Source: Nonomuraea turkmeniaca (GTDB taxonomy: Bacteria > Actinomycetota > Actinomycetes > Streptosporangiales > Streptosporangiaceae). From it: a DNA stretch of 64,000 bases. The notes beneath the pieces are model-generated. The model made no database searches. It worked only from the letters and a program-made list of their open reading frames with translations, and had not been told where the DNA came from. The stretch is taken from NCBI RefSeq assembly GCF_005889735.1, contig NZ_VCKY01000022.1, forward strand, positions 1-64,000, in the 5' to 3' direction. Both the position numbers and the translations under genes were made by a program. Positions 10,217 to 18,287 of this stretch are shown here, piece by piece. The first letter of the stretch is position 1, and each line of letters opens with the position of its first letter.

Positions 10217-11152
10217 ATGCGCTTGAAGACGCTCGTCGGGCCGCTGGTCGCGGCCCTGCTCCTGACCGCCTGCACCGGCGAGGAGCCCGAAACCGCCGCC
10301 GGGTCCAAGGGGACCGTCAACCTCGACATCCACGCCTGGGTCGGATATGAGGCCCAGGCCGCCGTGCTGGCGTACCTGCTGGAGCGGGAACTGGGTTACA
10401 AGGTGAACAAGCGGGCGGTGAAAGAAGATCAATCCTGGCGGGATTTCGAATCCGGCAAGGTGGATGTGATCATCGAGAACTGGGGCCACCCGGACCTGAA
10501 GAAGGAGTACATCGAGAAGAAGAAGGTGGCCCTGTCGGCCGGCCTCACCGGGAACAAGGGTGTGATCGGCTGGTACGTCCCCGAGTGGATGGTCAAGAAA
10601 TATCCCGGCATCACGGACTACCGCAACCTCAACGACTTCGCCCATCTTTTCCGGACTGAAAAGACCGGAAATGCCGGACAAATCCTGGACGGCGATCCGA
10701 CGTTCGTCACCAATGACGAGGCCCTCGTCAAGAATCTCAAGCTGAATTACAAGGTCGTCTACTCGGGCAGCGAGGACGCGTTGATCAAGGCCGCCCAGGC
10801 TGCGACGCGGAACCGGACACCCCTTTTGATGTATTTCTACGAGCCGCAATGGTTGTTCACCAAGGTCAAACTGGTGAAGATCGCGCTGCCCCCGTATGCC
10901 GTGGGCTGTGACGCCGACGCCGCGAAGGTCGCCTGCGACTACCCGCCGTACCTGCTCGACAAGATCGTCAGCAAGCGGTTCGCGGAGAACGGCGGCAAGG
11001 CGTACGAGCTGGTCCGCAACTTCAACTGGACCAACGACGACCAGAACGCGGTCGCCGGCGACATGATCAACGAGAAGATGACCGCCGAGGAGGCGGCCGT
11101 CCGGTGGGTGGCGGAGAACAAGATCGTGTGGAAGGACTGGATCCCCCGCTGA
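10217..11152 (+). CDS. Betaine-type ABC substrate-binding lipoprotein 2 (paralogue)
   Basis: 311 aa lipoprotein (lipobox LLTAC) closely similar along its length to the binding protein just upstream, sharing WVGYEAQA, DVIIENWGHPDLKKEYIE and GVIGWYVPEWM. It is a tandem duplicate that has diverged. The middle of the gene (about 10380-10880) uses more A/T-ending codons (gaa, aaa, aat, ttt) than the first copy, so it may have a separate history. It probably serves the same ProVW complex with a different ligand or affinity; this is inference. Confidence 0.85.
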   Translation: MRLKTLVGPLVAALLLTACTGEEPETAAGSKGTVNLDIHAWVGYEAQAAVLAYLLERELGYKVNKRAVKEDQSWRDFESGKVDVIIENWGHPDLKKEYIEKKKVALSAGLTGNKGVIGWYVPEWMVKKYPGITDYRNLNDFAHLFRTEKTGNAGQILDGDPTFVTNDEALVKNLKLNYKVVYSGSEDALIKAAQAATRNRTPLLMYFYEPQWLFTKVKLVKIALPPYAVGCDADAAKVACDYPPYLLDKIVSKRFAENGGKAYELVRNFNWTNDDQNAVAGDMINEKMTAEEAAVRWVAENKIVWKDWIPR

Positions 11153-11159
11153 GGCTCGC

Positions 11160-11939
11160 TCACCGGTCCGGTGAACCAGGCCTCGCCCGCCTGTTCACCA
11201 GGGCCTCGATGCCGTCGAGCACGCGCTCCAGTCCGAACTCGAAGGCGTGCTCCGGGCTGTAGGCCGCGTTGAGCGCCTCGCCCGCCGCCTGCCCCACCCT
11301 GGCGGCCGTCGGGAACCGGTCGGCGTAGGCGATCCGGGCGAAGAAGGGCGCGTGCGCGGCCCACCACTGCTCGTCGCTCATGCCCGTCTGGTTCTCGACC
11401 TGCGCGGCCTCGACCGCGCCCCGCGCCGCGCCGTGCACGAAGCCGGTGATCAAGGTGATCACCGAGTCCATCTCCACGTCGGTCAGGCCGATGCCGTCCA
11501 CGGCACGCAGCTCGTAGTCGTACTTGGCGGTCACGTTCGGCCCGAGCACCGGCCGGCTGGCCGCCACCTGGAGCAACCATGGGTGGCGCAGGTAGAGTGC
11601 CCAGTTCTCCCTGGCGATCTGCTCCAGCCTGCCCCGCCAGCCGCCGGGGACGTCCTCCGGCCTGGCGGTCTCGCCGTAGACCGTGTCAAGCATGACGTCG
11701 AACAATTCCGGCTTGCCCGGCACGTACGTGTAGAGCGACATCGTCCCCACGCCCAGCCGCTCGGCCACGCGGCGCATGGACAGCGCCTGCAGCCCCTCGG
11801 CGTCGGCGACCTCGATGGCCGCGCGCACGATGCGGTCCACACTCAGCTCTGGCTTGCCCTTGCGGCTGGACCGCTCGCTGGTGCGCCAGAGCAGGGCAAG
11901 GCTGCGGGCCGGGTCGCCCTTTCCCGATGATTCGATCAT
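11160..11939 (-). CDS. TetR family repressor with TetR-type C-terminal domain
   Basis: About 259 aa from the ATG at 11939 (MIESSGKG). An upstream TTG/ATG choice would place coding sequence inside the operator, so it was not used. The N-terminal HTH is clear (RRVAERLGVGTMSLYTYVPGKPELFDVM). The C-terminal half resembles the tetracycline-repressor-type ligand domain. It is divergent from the drug-type ABC exporter and shares with it a promoter region that holds two operator-like sites, so it very likely represses that exporter and itself. Confidence 0.85.
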   Translation of the reverse strand: MIESSGKGDPARSLALLWRTSERSSRKGKPELSVDRIVRAAIEVADAEGLQALSMRRVAERLGVGTMSLYTYVPGKPELFDVMLDTVYGETARPEDVPGGWRGRLEQIARENWALYLRHPWLLQVAASRPVLGPNVTAKYDYELRAVDGIGLTDVEMDSVITLITGFVHGAARGAVEAAQVENQTGMSDEQWWAAHAPFFARIAYADRFPTAARVGQAAGEALNAAYSPEHAFEFGLERVLDGIEALVNRRARPGSPDR

Positions 11940-11946
11940 CACTCTT

Positions 11947-12004
11947 GTACGGTACACCGTACGATTGCCGATTCGATTCGTATGGCGTACGGTACAGCGT
12001 ACGA
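11947..12004. promoter_or_regulatory. Two tandem TetR operator-like sites
   Basis: GTACGGTACACCGTACGA at 11947-11964 and GTACGGTACAGCGTACGA at 11987-12004 differ at one base and lie exactly 40 bp apart. The core TACGGT-AC-ACCGTA is a perfect inverted repeat in the first copy and has one mismatch in the second. They fill the gap between the divergent repressor and exporter genes. Confidence 0.75.
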
Positions 12005-12017
12005 AGAGGGAGGCGGT

Positions 12018-12950
12018 ATGTCAGCAGTGCTCGCGCACGGGCTGCGCAAGACGTACGGCGACAAGGCGGCTCTCGACGGCATCGACCTGGACGTGGGCCA
12101 TGGCACGGTCTGCGGCCTGCTCGGCCCCAACGGCGCAGGCAAGACCACGGCCGTCCGCATCCTCACCACGCTCCTGCGCCCCTCGGGCGGCCGCGCGGAG
12201 GTGGCCGGGTTCGACGTGGCGACCCAGCCTCGCCTGGTGCGCCGCAACATCGGCCTCGTCGGCCAGCACACGGCCGTGGACGAGCTGCTGACCGGGCGGC
12301 AGAACCTCGAGCTGTTCGGCCGCCTCTACCACCTGGGCGGGGCGGCGGCCCGGGTCAGGGCCGACGAACTGCTCGAACGCTTCGGGCTCGAGCACAAGGG
12401 GGCGGCCAAGGAGTATTCGGGCGGCATGCGGCGCAGGCTCGACCTCGCGGCCGGCCTGATCCTCGCCCCGCCCGTGCTCTTCCTCGACGAACCGACCACG
12501 GGGCTCGACCCACGCAGCCGGGCGGAGATCTGGCGCGTGGTTCGCGACCTGGTGTCCGACGGCACCACCGTGCTGCTGACCACCCAATACCTGGAGGAGG
12601 CCGACCAGCTCGCGGACCGGATCTCGGTGATCGACGCGGGCCGGGTGGTGGCCGAGGGCACGCCCGACGAGCTCAAGGCCAAGCTCGGCGGCGACCGGCT
12701 CGACGTGGTGATCCACGACCCCGGGCGGGTCGGGGAGGCCGCCGGCATCGTCGAGCGGGTCGCGTCGGGCCCGGCCGAGGTCGATCACGACACCAGGCAC
12801 GTCTCCGCGCCGGTGAGCGAGCGGGTGAGAGCCCTGACGGAGGTGCTGGCGGCGCTGTCGGCGGCCGGGATCGAGGCCGAGGACGTCGCGCTGCGCAGGC
12901 CGACTCTGGACGAAGTCTTCCTCGACCTCACGGGAGGCGGCGCGAAATGA
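12018..12950 (+). CDS. DrrA-type ABC exporter ATPase
   Basis: 310 aa from the ATG at 12018, which follows a GGGAGG ribosome site; an in-frame ATG at 11982 lies between the operator sites and is less likely. Walker A (GPNGAGKTT), signature (YSGGMRRR), Walker B (LFLDEPTTGLD) and the C-terminal extension of daunorubicin-resistance ATPases (RRPTLDEVFLDLTG) are present. It pairs with the next gene through an ATGA overlap. It probably exports a lipophilic compound under TetR control. Confidence 0.88.
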   Translation: MSAVLAHGLRKTYGDKAALDGIDLDVGHGTVCGLLGPNGAGKTTAVRILTTLLRPSGGRAEVAGFDVATQPRLVRRNIGLVGQHTAVDELLTGRQNLELFGRLYHLGGAAARVRADELLERFGLEHKGAAKEYSGGMRRRLDLAAGLILAPPVLFLDEPTTGLDPRSRAEIWRVVRDLVSDGTTVLLTTQYLEEADQLADRISVIDAGRVVAEGTPDELKAKLGGDRLDVVIHDPGRVGEAAGIVERVASGPAEVDHDTRHVSAPVSERVRALTEVLAALSAAGIEAEDVALRRPTLDEVFLDLTGGGAK

Positions 12951-13756
12951 GCACGATCTCGACGAAGGAACGTCGGCTGTGGTGGGCTCTGGCCGACGGG
13001 TGGACGGTCGCCCGGCGCGACCTGATCCACTGGGCCAATCAGCCGATGACGGTGGTCTTCGGGGTGCTCTTCCCGGTGATGATCACACTGGCCTTCGGCT
13101 ACCTGTTCGGCGGCGCGGTGAAGGTGCCGGAAGGGGCGGACTACTTCGCGTTCCTCATGCCGGGCATGTACGGCATGACGATGCTCTTCGGCCTGAGCGC
13201 CACCATGGTCGCGGTCGCCACCGACGCCTCCAAGGGCGTCACGGACCGGTTCCGCTCGATGCCCATGGCGCCGTCGGGTGTGCTCATCGGGCGTGCCATC
13301 GCCGACCTGCTGCACTCGGTGCTGGTGCTGGCCGGCCTCCTGGTCTGCGGGCTGGCGGTCGGCTGGCGCCCGGCCACGCTGCCGGGCGCGCTCGGCGCGG
13401 TGGGCCTGCTGCTGCTCCTGCGCTTCTCGCTGCTGTGGGCCGGGATGTACCTGGGGCTGCTGACCAGGGACCCGGGTGCGGTGGTGGCGATCCAGACTCT
13501 GGAGTTCCCGATCGGATTCCTGTCGAACGCCTTCGTCGCCCCGGACACCATGCCGGGCTGGCTGGGCACGATCTCGGAGTGGAATCCGCTGTCGGCCACG
13601 GTGGCGGCGGCCAGGGAGCTGTTCGGCAACCCGGGCTGGGGCGGGGTCTCGTGGGTGGCCCAGCACTCCGTCCTCATGGCGGTGTTGTGGCCGCTGGCGA
13701 TCACCGTCGTGTTCTTCGTCCTGTCCGTCCGCCTCTACCAGCGCCTCGATCGCTAG
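12947..13756 (+). CDS. DrrB-type ABC-2 exporter permease
   Basis: 269 aa with six predicted TM helices and the ABC-2 layout: cytoplasmic N-terminus, helix MTVVFGVLFPVMITLAFGYLF, a conserved PGMYGM loop, and the C-terminal FPIGFLSNAFVAPDTMPGW segment (named as motifs). It is the membrane partner of the preceding ATPase, with coupled translation. Confidence 0.88.
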   Translation: MSTISTKERRLWWALADGWTVARRDLIHWANQPMTVVFGVLFPVMITLAFGYLFGGAVKVPEGADYFAFLMPGMYGMTMLFGLSATMVAVATDASKGVTDRFRSMPMAPSGVLIGRAIADLLHSVLVLAGLLVCGLAVGWRPATLPGALGAVGLLLLLRFSLLWAGMYLGLLTRDPGAVVAIQTLEFPIGFLSNAFVAPDTMPGWLGTISEWNPLSATVAAARELFGNPGWGGVSWVAQHSVLMAVLWPLAITVVFFVLSVRLYQRLDR

Positions 13757-13901
13757 TCCTCGGACAGCGCCCGCTCGTACGCGAGCAGCGTCTGGACGGG
13801 CGTTTCCCCCTGGACGCATGTTCCCGGAGCTCAAGGACGTCCTCGACCGGCTGTGCGGCAGCTCGTCCCGGTGCTCAACTCGCCGGCCCGGGCGCCCTGG
13901 A

Positions 13902-14480
13902 CTAGTGGACGGGCGCCGCGCGCAGGCGTACGACGTGCTCGACCAGCGCGATCAGCGTCGACTTCACCGACTCGCGGTCGCGGGCGTCCGTCCGCACCAC
14001 CGGCACGTGCGGCGGGAGCGCGAGCGCCTCCCTGACCTCGTTGTCGGAGTGCAGGAACTGCCCGTCCCACCCGTTGATGCCGATCACGAAGGGCAGCTTG
14101 GCCTCTTCGAAGTAGTCGATCGCGGGGAAGCTGTCGGCCAGGCGGCGGGTGTCGGTCAGCACCACCGCGCCGATCGCGCCCCGCACCAGGTCGTCCCACA
14201 TGAACCAGAACCGGTGCTGCCCGGGCGTGCCGAACAGGTAGAGGATCAGGTCGCGGTCGAGCGAGACCCGGCCGAAGTCCATGGCCACGGTCGTGGTCTG
14301 CTTGTTCGGGGTCATCCCGAGGTCGTCGATGCCCGCGGACGCGTCGGTCATCACCGCTTCCGTGGTGAGCGGGAGGATCTCGGACACCGCCCCCACGAAC
14401 GTCGTCTTGCCGACGCCGAACCCCCCGGCGACGACGATCTTCGTCGACGTAAGCCCGGGGCTAGAGCCTGCGTAGTCCAC
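13902..14480 (-). CDS. cvnD: CvnD GTP-binding protein, conservon 2
   Basis: 192 aa from the GTG at 14480, the same position relative to cvnC (20-base overlap) as in conservon 1; a longer frame reaches 14549 but would intrude further into cvnC. P-loop GGFGVGKTT, switch motif FGTPGQHRFWFMW and the odd INGWDG specificity motif match conservon 1 closely, so the two modules are recent paralogues. About 145 bp to its right side (13757-13901) hold no supported gene. Confidence 0.92.
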   Translation of the reverse strand: MDYAGSSPGLTSTKIVVAGGFGVGKTTFVGAVSEILPLTTEAVMTDASAGIDDLGMTPNKQTTTVAMDFGRVSLDRDLILYLFGTPGQHRFWFMWDDLVRGAIGAVVLTDTRRLADSFPAIDYFEEAKLPFVIGINGWDGQFLHSDNEVREALALPPHVPVVRTDARDRESVKSTLIALVEHVVRLRAAPVH

Positions 14481-14823
14481 TGAGCACCCTTTCGAGCATG
14501 TTGAGGTCTGGCTGTCCCTGGCTGAGGCGTGGCTGGTGCAGGCGGACAAGTCCTTCGTCGGACATGTCCGCCACGAGCACCCTCGCCACGCCCAGCGGGA
14601 CGCGGAGCAGGGCCGAGATCTCAGCGACCGACCGGAACGTTCTGCACAGCTGCATGATGGCCTCCTGCTCGGGGGTGAGCAGGACCATCTCTTCGTCCGG
14701 GATCGACATGGATGAGATCAACGTCTCCATGGCGAGGTGATAGCGCGGCTCGGAACGGCCGCCCGTCACCGCGTAAGGACGGAACAGGGGCTCTTCTTCC
14801 CCGATTCCGTCAGTGCCGTACAC
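14461..14823 (-). CDS. cvnC: CvnC DUF742 protein, conservon 2
   Basis: 120 aa DUF742 protein. Core FRSVAEISALLRVPLGVARV and the terminal LERVLSGLRRL are nearly the same as in conservon 1, while the N-terminus and the middle (MSIPDEEMVLLTPEQEA) differ. It lies 26 bases after cvnB. Confidence 0.9.
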   Translation of the reverse strand: MYGTDGIGEEEPLFRPYAVTGGRSEPRYHLAMETLISSMSIPDEEMVLLTPEQEAIMQLCRTFRSVAEISALLRVPLGVARVLVADMSDEGLVRLHQPRLSQGQPDLNMLERVLSGLRRL

Positions 14824-14849
14824 GGCCCTCTCCCATCAGTTCCATCACA

Positions 14850-15272
14850 TCACCGCGTCCTGGCGGCCTGGAGTTCGGCGCGCAGGGCAGGCGTGAGCGC
14901 TTGACCCGCTCTGTCTACCAGCAGCGTCATCTGATACGCCACCAACCCCATGTCACAATCAGGACCCGCCAGCACCGTGAGCACCGAGCCGTCGCTGATC
15001 GCCATGACGAGGAGCAGGCCACGCTGCATCTCGACGACGGTCTGCGTCACCGCGCCGCCCTCGAACACCCTGGACGCGCCCACCGTCAGGCTCAGCAGGC
15101 CCGCCGAGACGGCGGCCAGCTGGTCCGCCCGGTCCGGCGGGAATCCCTCCGAAGCGGCCAAGGACAGGCCGTCCGCGGAGACCACGACGGCATGCGCGAC
15201 TCCTGGCGTGTTGCGGACGAAGTCGGTGATCAGCCAGTCGAACTTGTGCGCTTCATGGCTAAGGGTTGTCAC
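14850..15272 (-). CDS. cvnB: CvnB roadblock/LC7 protein, conservon 2
   Basis: 140 aa, GTG start 21 bases after the cvnA stop. Roadblock pattern TPGVAHAVVVSADGL and DCDMGLVAYQMTLLVDRAG. It is the same length as its conservon 1 counterpart and probably regulates the neighbouring CvnD. Confidence 0.9.
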   Translation of the reverse strand: MTTLSHEAHKFDWLITDFVRNTPGVAHAVVVSADGLSLAASEGFPPDRADQLAAVSAGLLSLTVGASRVFEGGAVTQTVVEMQRGLLLVMAISDGSVLTVLAGPDCDMGLVAYQMTLLVDRAGQALTPALRAELQAARTR

Positions 15273-15293
15273 GCATCCTCCCCGGCGGGACGC

Positions 15294-18158
15294 TTACTCA
15301 CTCTGTTCCTCCTGTCCACGAAGTTCCTGGCGGCCCCGTCGCACACCCTGCTGGTAACTGGCCATCCGGCTGCGTATCCGGTCTGCGGAGACCGGCTGCG
15401 CAGGCGCCTGCCGCTGCTGCGGCTGCTGTGCCGGCGCCGCGGGCTGCTGGCTCGCGGTGCCGGGCACCAGGTTGGCCTTGGGGGTGCGCTTCGGCAGCCC
15501 GGCGGCGGTGATGCCGCCGAGGCTGGGCTCGCTGGCTGCGGCCGCCGCCCGCCATCCGGCGTCTGCGGCCGTTCGCCACGCTTCCTCCCCAGAGGGTACG
15601 GCTTGCGCGGGAGTGGCCCTACCCTCGACCTCGGCCGCGTGCTTCGGCTGCTCGCCGGGCGGCCGGCGGAACCAGGCGGACTCCACCGACGCGAAGATCG
15701 GCAGGAACTCCTCCTGCTCCGGCTCCATCGGCGAAACCTCGACCGACGGCGTGGGGTCAGGTCTGCGGACGTCGTTCGTGGCGTACGACGGAGGCGTCTG
15801 GAACGCGCCATTTCCAGAGGGGTGCGACCCCACGCTCGGGTACGACGAGTAGGCCCCGGACTCGAACGAGGGCGTCTGCCTGCGGTAAGAGCCCCCGTCG
15901 GTGTCGGCGGTGAACCCGGACATCCCGGCGCGACCGGGATCGGAGCCGAACGGCCCGGGCCCGGGCCCGGGTCGCTGCGGGCCAGGCATGCTGTCGTACG
16001 AGCGCGGGTCGCGGTCCACCGACTCGAAGTTGCCGAACGACCGGAACGTCCCGTTCGCCGGCGCCTGCGGTCCCGGCGCACCGAAGGAGGGCGCCTGCGA
16101 TCCGGGCGCACCGGAGCTCGCACCGAACGCCGGCGCGGTCCCACCGCCGAACGCCGGGCGCTGCGGCAGCGGCTGCTGCGTGCCGTCGGCGATCAACGTG
16201 GGCGGCAGCAGCACCATGGCGATCAGACCGGCGCCGTCGCCCCTTCTGAGCTGCACTCTGATGCCGTGGCGCAGCGCCAGACGGCCGACCACGAACAGGC
16301 CCATGCGCCGCGAGACCGACACGTCCACGACCGGCGGCTCGGCCAGGCGGCGGTTGGCCTCGGCCAGCTCGTCCTCGGTCATGCTGATGCCGGTGTCGCT
16401 CACCGACAGCAGCGCGCCGCCGCCCTCGATGAGACTGCTGGTGACCACGACCTGGGAGGTGTTCGGGGAGAACTGGATGGCGTTCTCGACCAGCTCGGCG
16501 ACCAGGTGGACCAGGTCGTTCGCGCAGCTGCCGAGCACCGACGTGGCGCGGTGCACCCGGACCTGGACGCGTTCGTAGCCCTCGACCTCCGACAGCGCGG
16601 CGCGGACGACGTCGACCAGCTTCGCCGGCTGGCTGCGCCGCCGGGTCGCCTCGTGACCGGCGAGGACCAGGAGGTTCTCGGAGTTGCGGCGCATGCGGGT
16701 GGCCAGGTGGTCGAGCTTGAACAGGTCGGACAACCTGGCGCCGTCCTGCTCGCCCTTCTCCAGACCGTCGATCAGCGAGATCTGCCGCTCGACCAGCGTC
16801 TGGGTGCGGCGCGAGAGGTTGACGAACATCGAGCTGATGTTGCCCCGCAGCTCCGCCTCCTCGCCCGCCAGGCGCACGGCCTGCCGGTGCACCTGGTCGA
16901 AGGCCCGCGCCACTTCGCCGATCTCGTCATTGCCCTCGATCTCGATCGGCCGTACGTCGCCGACCGCGGCGTCGCCGTTGACCCGGAGCTGGCGGACCAC
17001 GTCGGGCAGACGGAAGCCGGCGATCTCCAGGGCCTCGGTACGCAGCCGGCGCAACGGGGTGACCATGGAGCGGGCGATGGCCACGGTGAGCAGCAGGACC
17101 AGCACCAGCAGCGCGACGATCAGCGAACCCGCGATGATCGCGCTGCGGATCTCGGACTCGCGCAGCTCCTGGCTGCGCAGGTTCACCTTGGCGGCCAGGT
17201 CCTGCTCGAGGTCGTGCAGGACGTCGATGACGACGCCGTTGTTCTCGAACCACTCCTGGCGGCTGGCCTTGGCGGAGATCAGGTTGTCCGTGATCCGGAC
17301 ACCAGGCGCCCGGCCGCTGGCCAGCGTGATCGCGCGGGACTTGGTGAGCTGGACACCGACGTACTCGGGCTTGGCGGTCAGCAGCTTGGACAGCTCCACA
17401 CCGGCCTCGACGCCGGCTTCCGTGCCGACGGTGGCGATGTCGTCCAGCTGGCGGGCGTTGGAGGCGATGAACTGCTCGACGGTCTTGGCGTCCACGTTGT
17501 TGGGGTTGTAGGAGGCCTGGAGCAGCAGGACACGCTGCCGGGAGACCTCCTCCTTCGCCCGGGCGAGCGCGCTCAGCGCGCGGAACTGCCCGACGATCAG
17601 GGAGTCCTCGGACATGAGGCTCAGCTCGTCGTGCAGCTTGAGCAGGCTGTCGGTGAGGAAGTCGTACTGGATGGTGCGGGTCTGGCCCTCGGCCCTGATC
17701 CTCGTCAGCCGGCTCAGGTCGCCTCGCGCCTGGTCGGCGGCCTTCACCACCCGCGGGCCGTAGGAGTCGTCGATCGTGCCGAGGTCGTCGCGTACGGTCG
17801 CGACCAGCTTGTCGACGGCCGCCTTGCGCTCGGCGATCGGCTGGGCGAGCGTCTTGCGCATCGCGCGGCTCGCGCCGATCCAGCCACCGGTGTCACGCTC
17901 CAGACCGATCGCCTGAACCAGGTCGCGGATGCGGCCCGCCTGCTCGGCGGCGGTGGCCGTACGGTCGTAGTCGCCGATGCTCTGGACCGAGCCCACCACG
18001 CGTGCGCCGCCCAGCACGACGGCGGCGATCGTCGGGACCAGGATGAGTGCGGTGAGACGCCACCGCACGCGCCAGTTGCGCAGGCCAAAGCGTGGCAGCG
18101 ACCGCTTCCCTCGGTCCCGCTTCGCGGCGACGCCGCTGTCGGAGTTCCCCGTAGTCAC
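15294..18158 (-). CDS. cvnA: CvnA sensor histidine kinase-like protein, conservon 2
   Basis: 954 aa, GTG start. TM helix about 33-53, nitrate-sensor-like external domain about 60-320, second TM about 330-352, HAMP, the LDHLATRMRRNSENLLVL helix, and a HATPase domain with ELVENAIQFSPN and VSDTGISM. The tail is Pro/Gly/Ser-rich but lacks the SQPFE array of the first conservon kinase. It heads the second cvnABCD operon in the same direction as the first, 12 kb away. Confidence 0.92.
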   Translation of the reverse strand: MTTGNSDSGVAAKRDRGKRSLPRFGLRNWRVRWRLTALILVPTIAAVVLGGARVVGSVQSIGDYDRTATAAEQAGRIRDLVQAIGLERDTGGWIGASRAMRKTLAQPIAERKAAVDKLVATVRDDLGTIDDSYGPRVVKAADQARGDLSRLTRIRAEGQTRTIQYDFLTDSLLKLHDELSLMSEDSLIVGQFRALSALARAKEEVSRQRVLLLQASYNPNNVDAKTVEQFIASNARQLDDIATVGTEAGVEAGVELSKLLTAKPEYVGVQLTKSRAITLASGRAPGVRITDNLISAKASRQEWFENNGVVIDVLHDLEQDLAAKVNLRSQELRESEIRSAIIAGSLIVALLVLVLLLTVAIARSMVTPLRRLRTEALEIAGFRLPDVVRQLRVNGDAAVGDVRPIEIEGNDEIGEVARAFDQVHRQAVRLAGEEAELRGNISSMFVNLSRRTQTLVERQISLIDGLEKGEQDGARLSDLFKLDHLATRMRRNSENLLVLAGHEATRRRSQPAKLVDVVRAALSEVEGYERVQVRVHRATSVLGSCANDLVHLVAELVENAIQFSPNTSQVVVTSSLIEGGGALLSVSDTGISMTEDELAEANRRLAEPPVVDVSVSRRMGLFVVGRLALRHGIRVQLRRGDGAGLIAMVLLPPTLIADGTQQPLPQRPAFGGGTAPAFGASSGAPGSQAPSFGAPGPQAPANGTFRSFGNFESVDRDPRSYDSMPGPQRPGPGPGPFGSDPGRAGMSGFTADTDGGSYRRQTPSFESGAYSSYPSVGSHPSGNGAFQTPPSYATNDVRRPDPTPSVEVSPMEPEQEEFLPIFASVESAWFRRPPGEQPKHAAEVEGRATPAQAVPSGEEAWRTAADAGWRAAAAASEPSLGGITAAGLPKRTPKANLVPGTASQQPAAPAQQPQQRQAPAQPVSADRIRSRMASYQQGVRRGRQELRGQEEQSE

Positions 18159-18287
18159 TGCTTCCGCTACCCCTCACATCGTCCCGTTGGCAACGGGCCC
18201 TCAAGCCGTCCACAAGGTATCCGAGCAACCGACCAAACCGGCAATTCCGACACAATCGTTACATAGGTGACGGCAGTCGTGTGCTGG

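Noticed and set aside
13757-13901. Possible gene remnant between the exporter and conservon 2 (minus-strand frame ending in PVQTLLAYERALSED)
   Set aside because: Protein-like ending but no start or family; too short to support a feature.
14712-18266. Very long plus-strand open frame (over 1,100 codons) opposite cvnA of conservon 2
   Set aside because: Antisense shadow caused by high third-position GC; composition is Arg/Gly/Val-rich with no domain, while the minus strand codes a clear CvnA.
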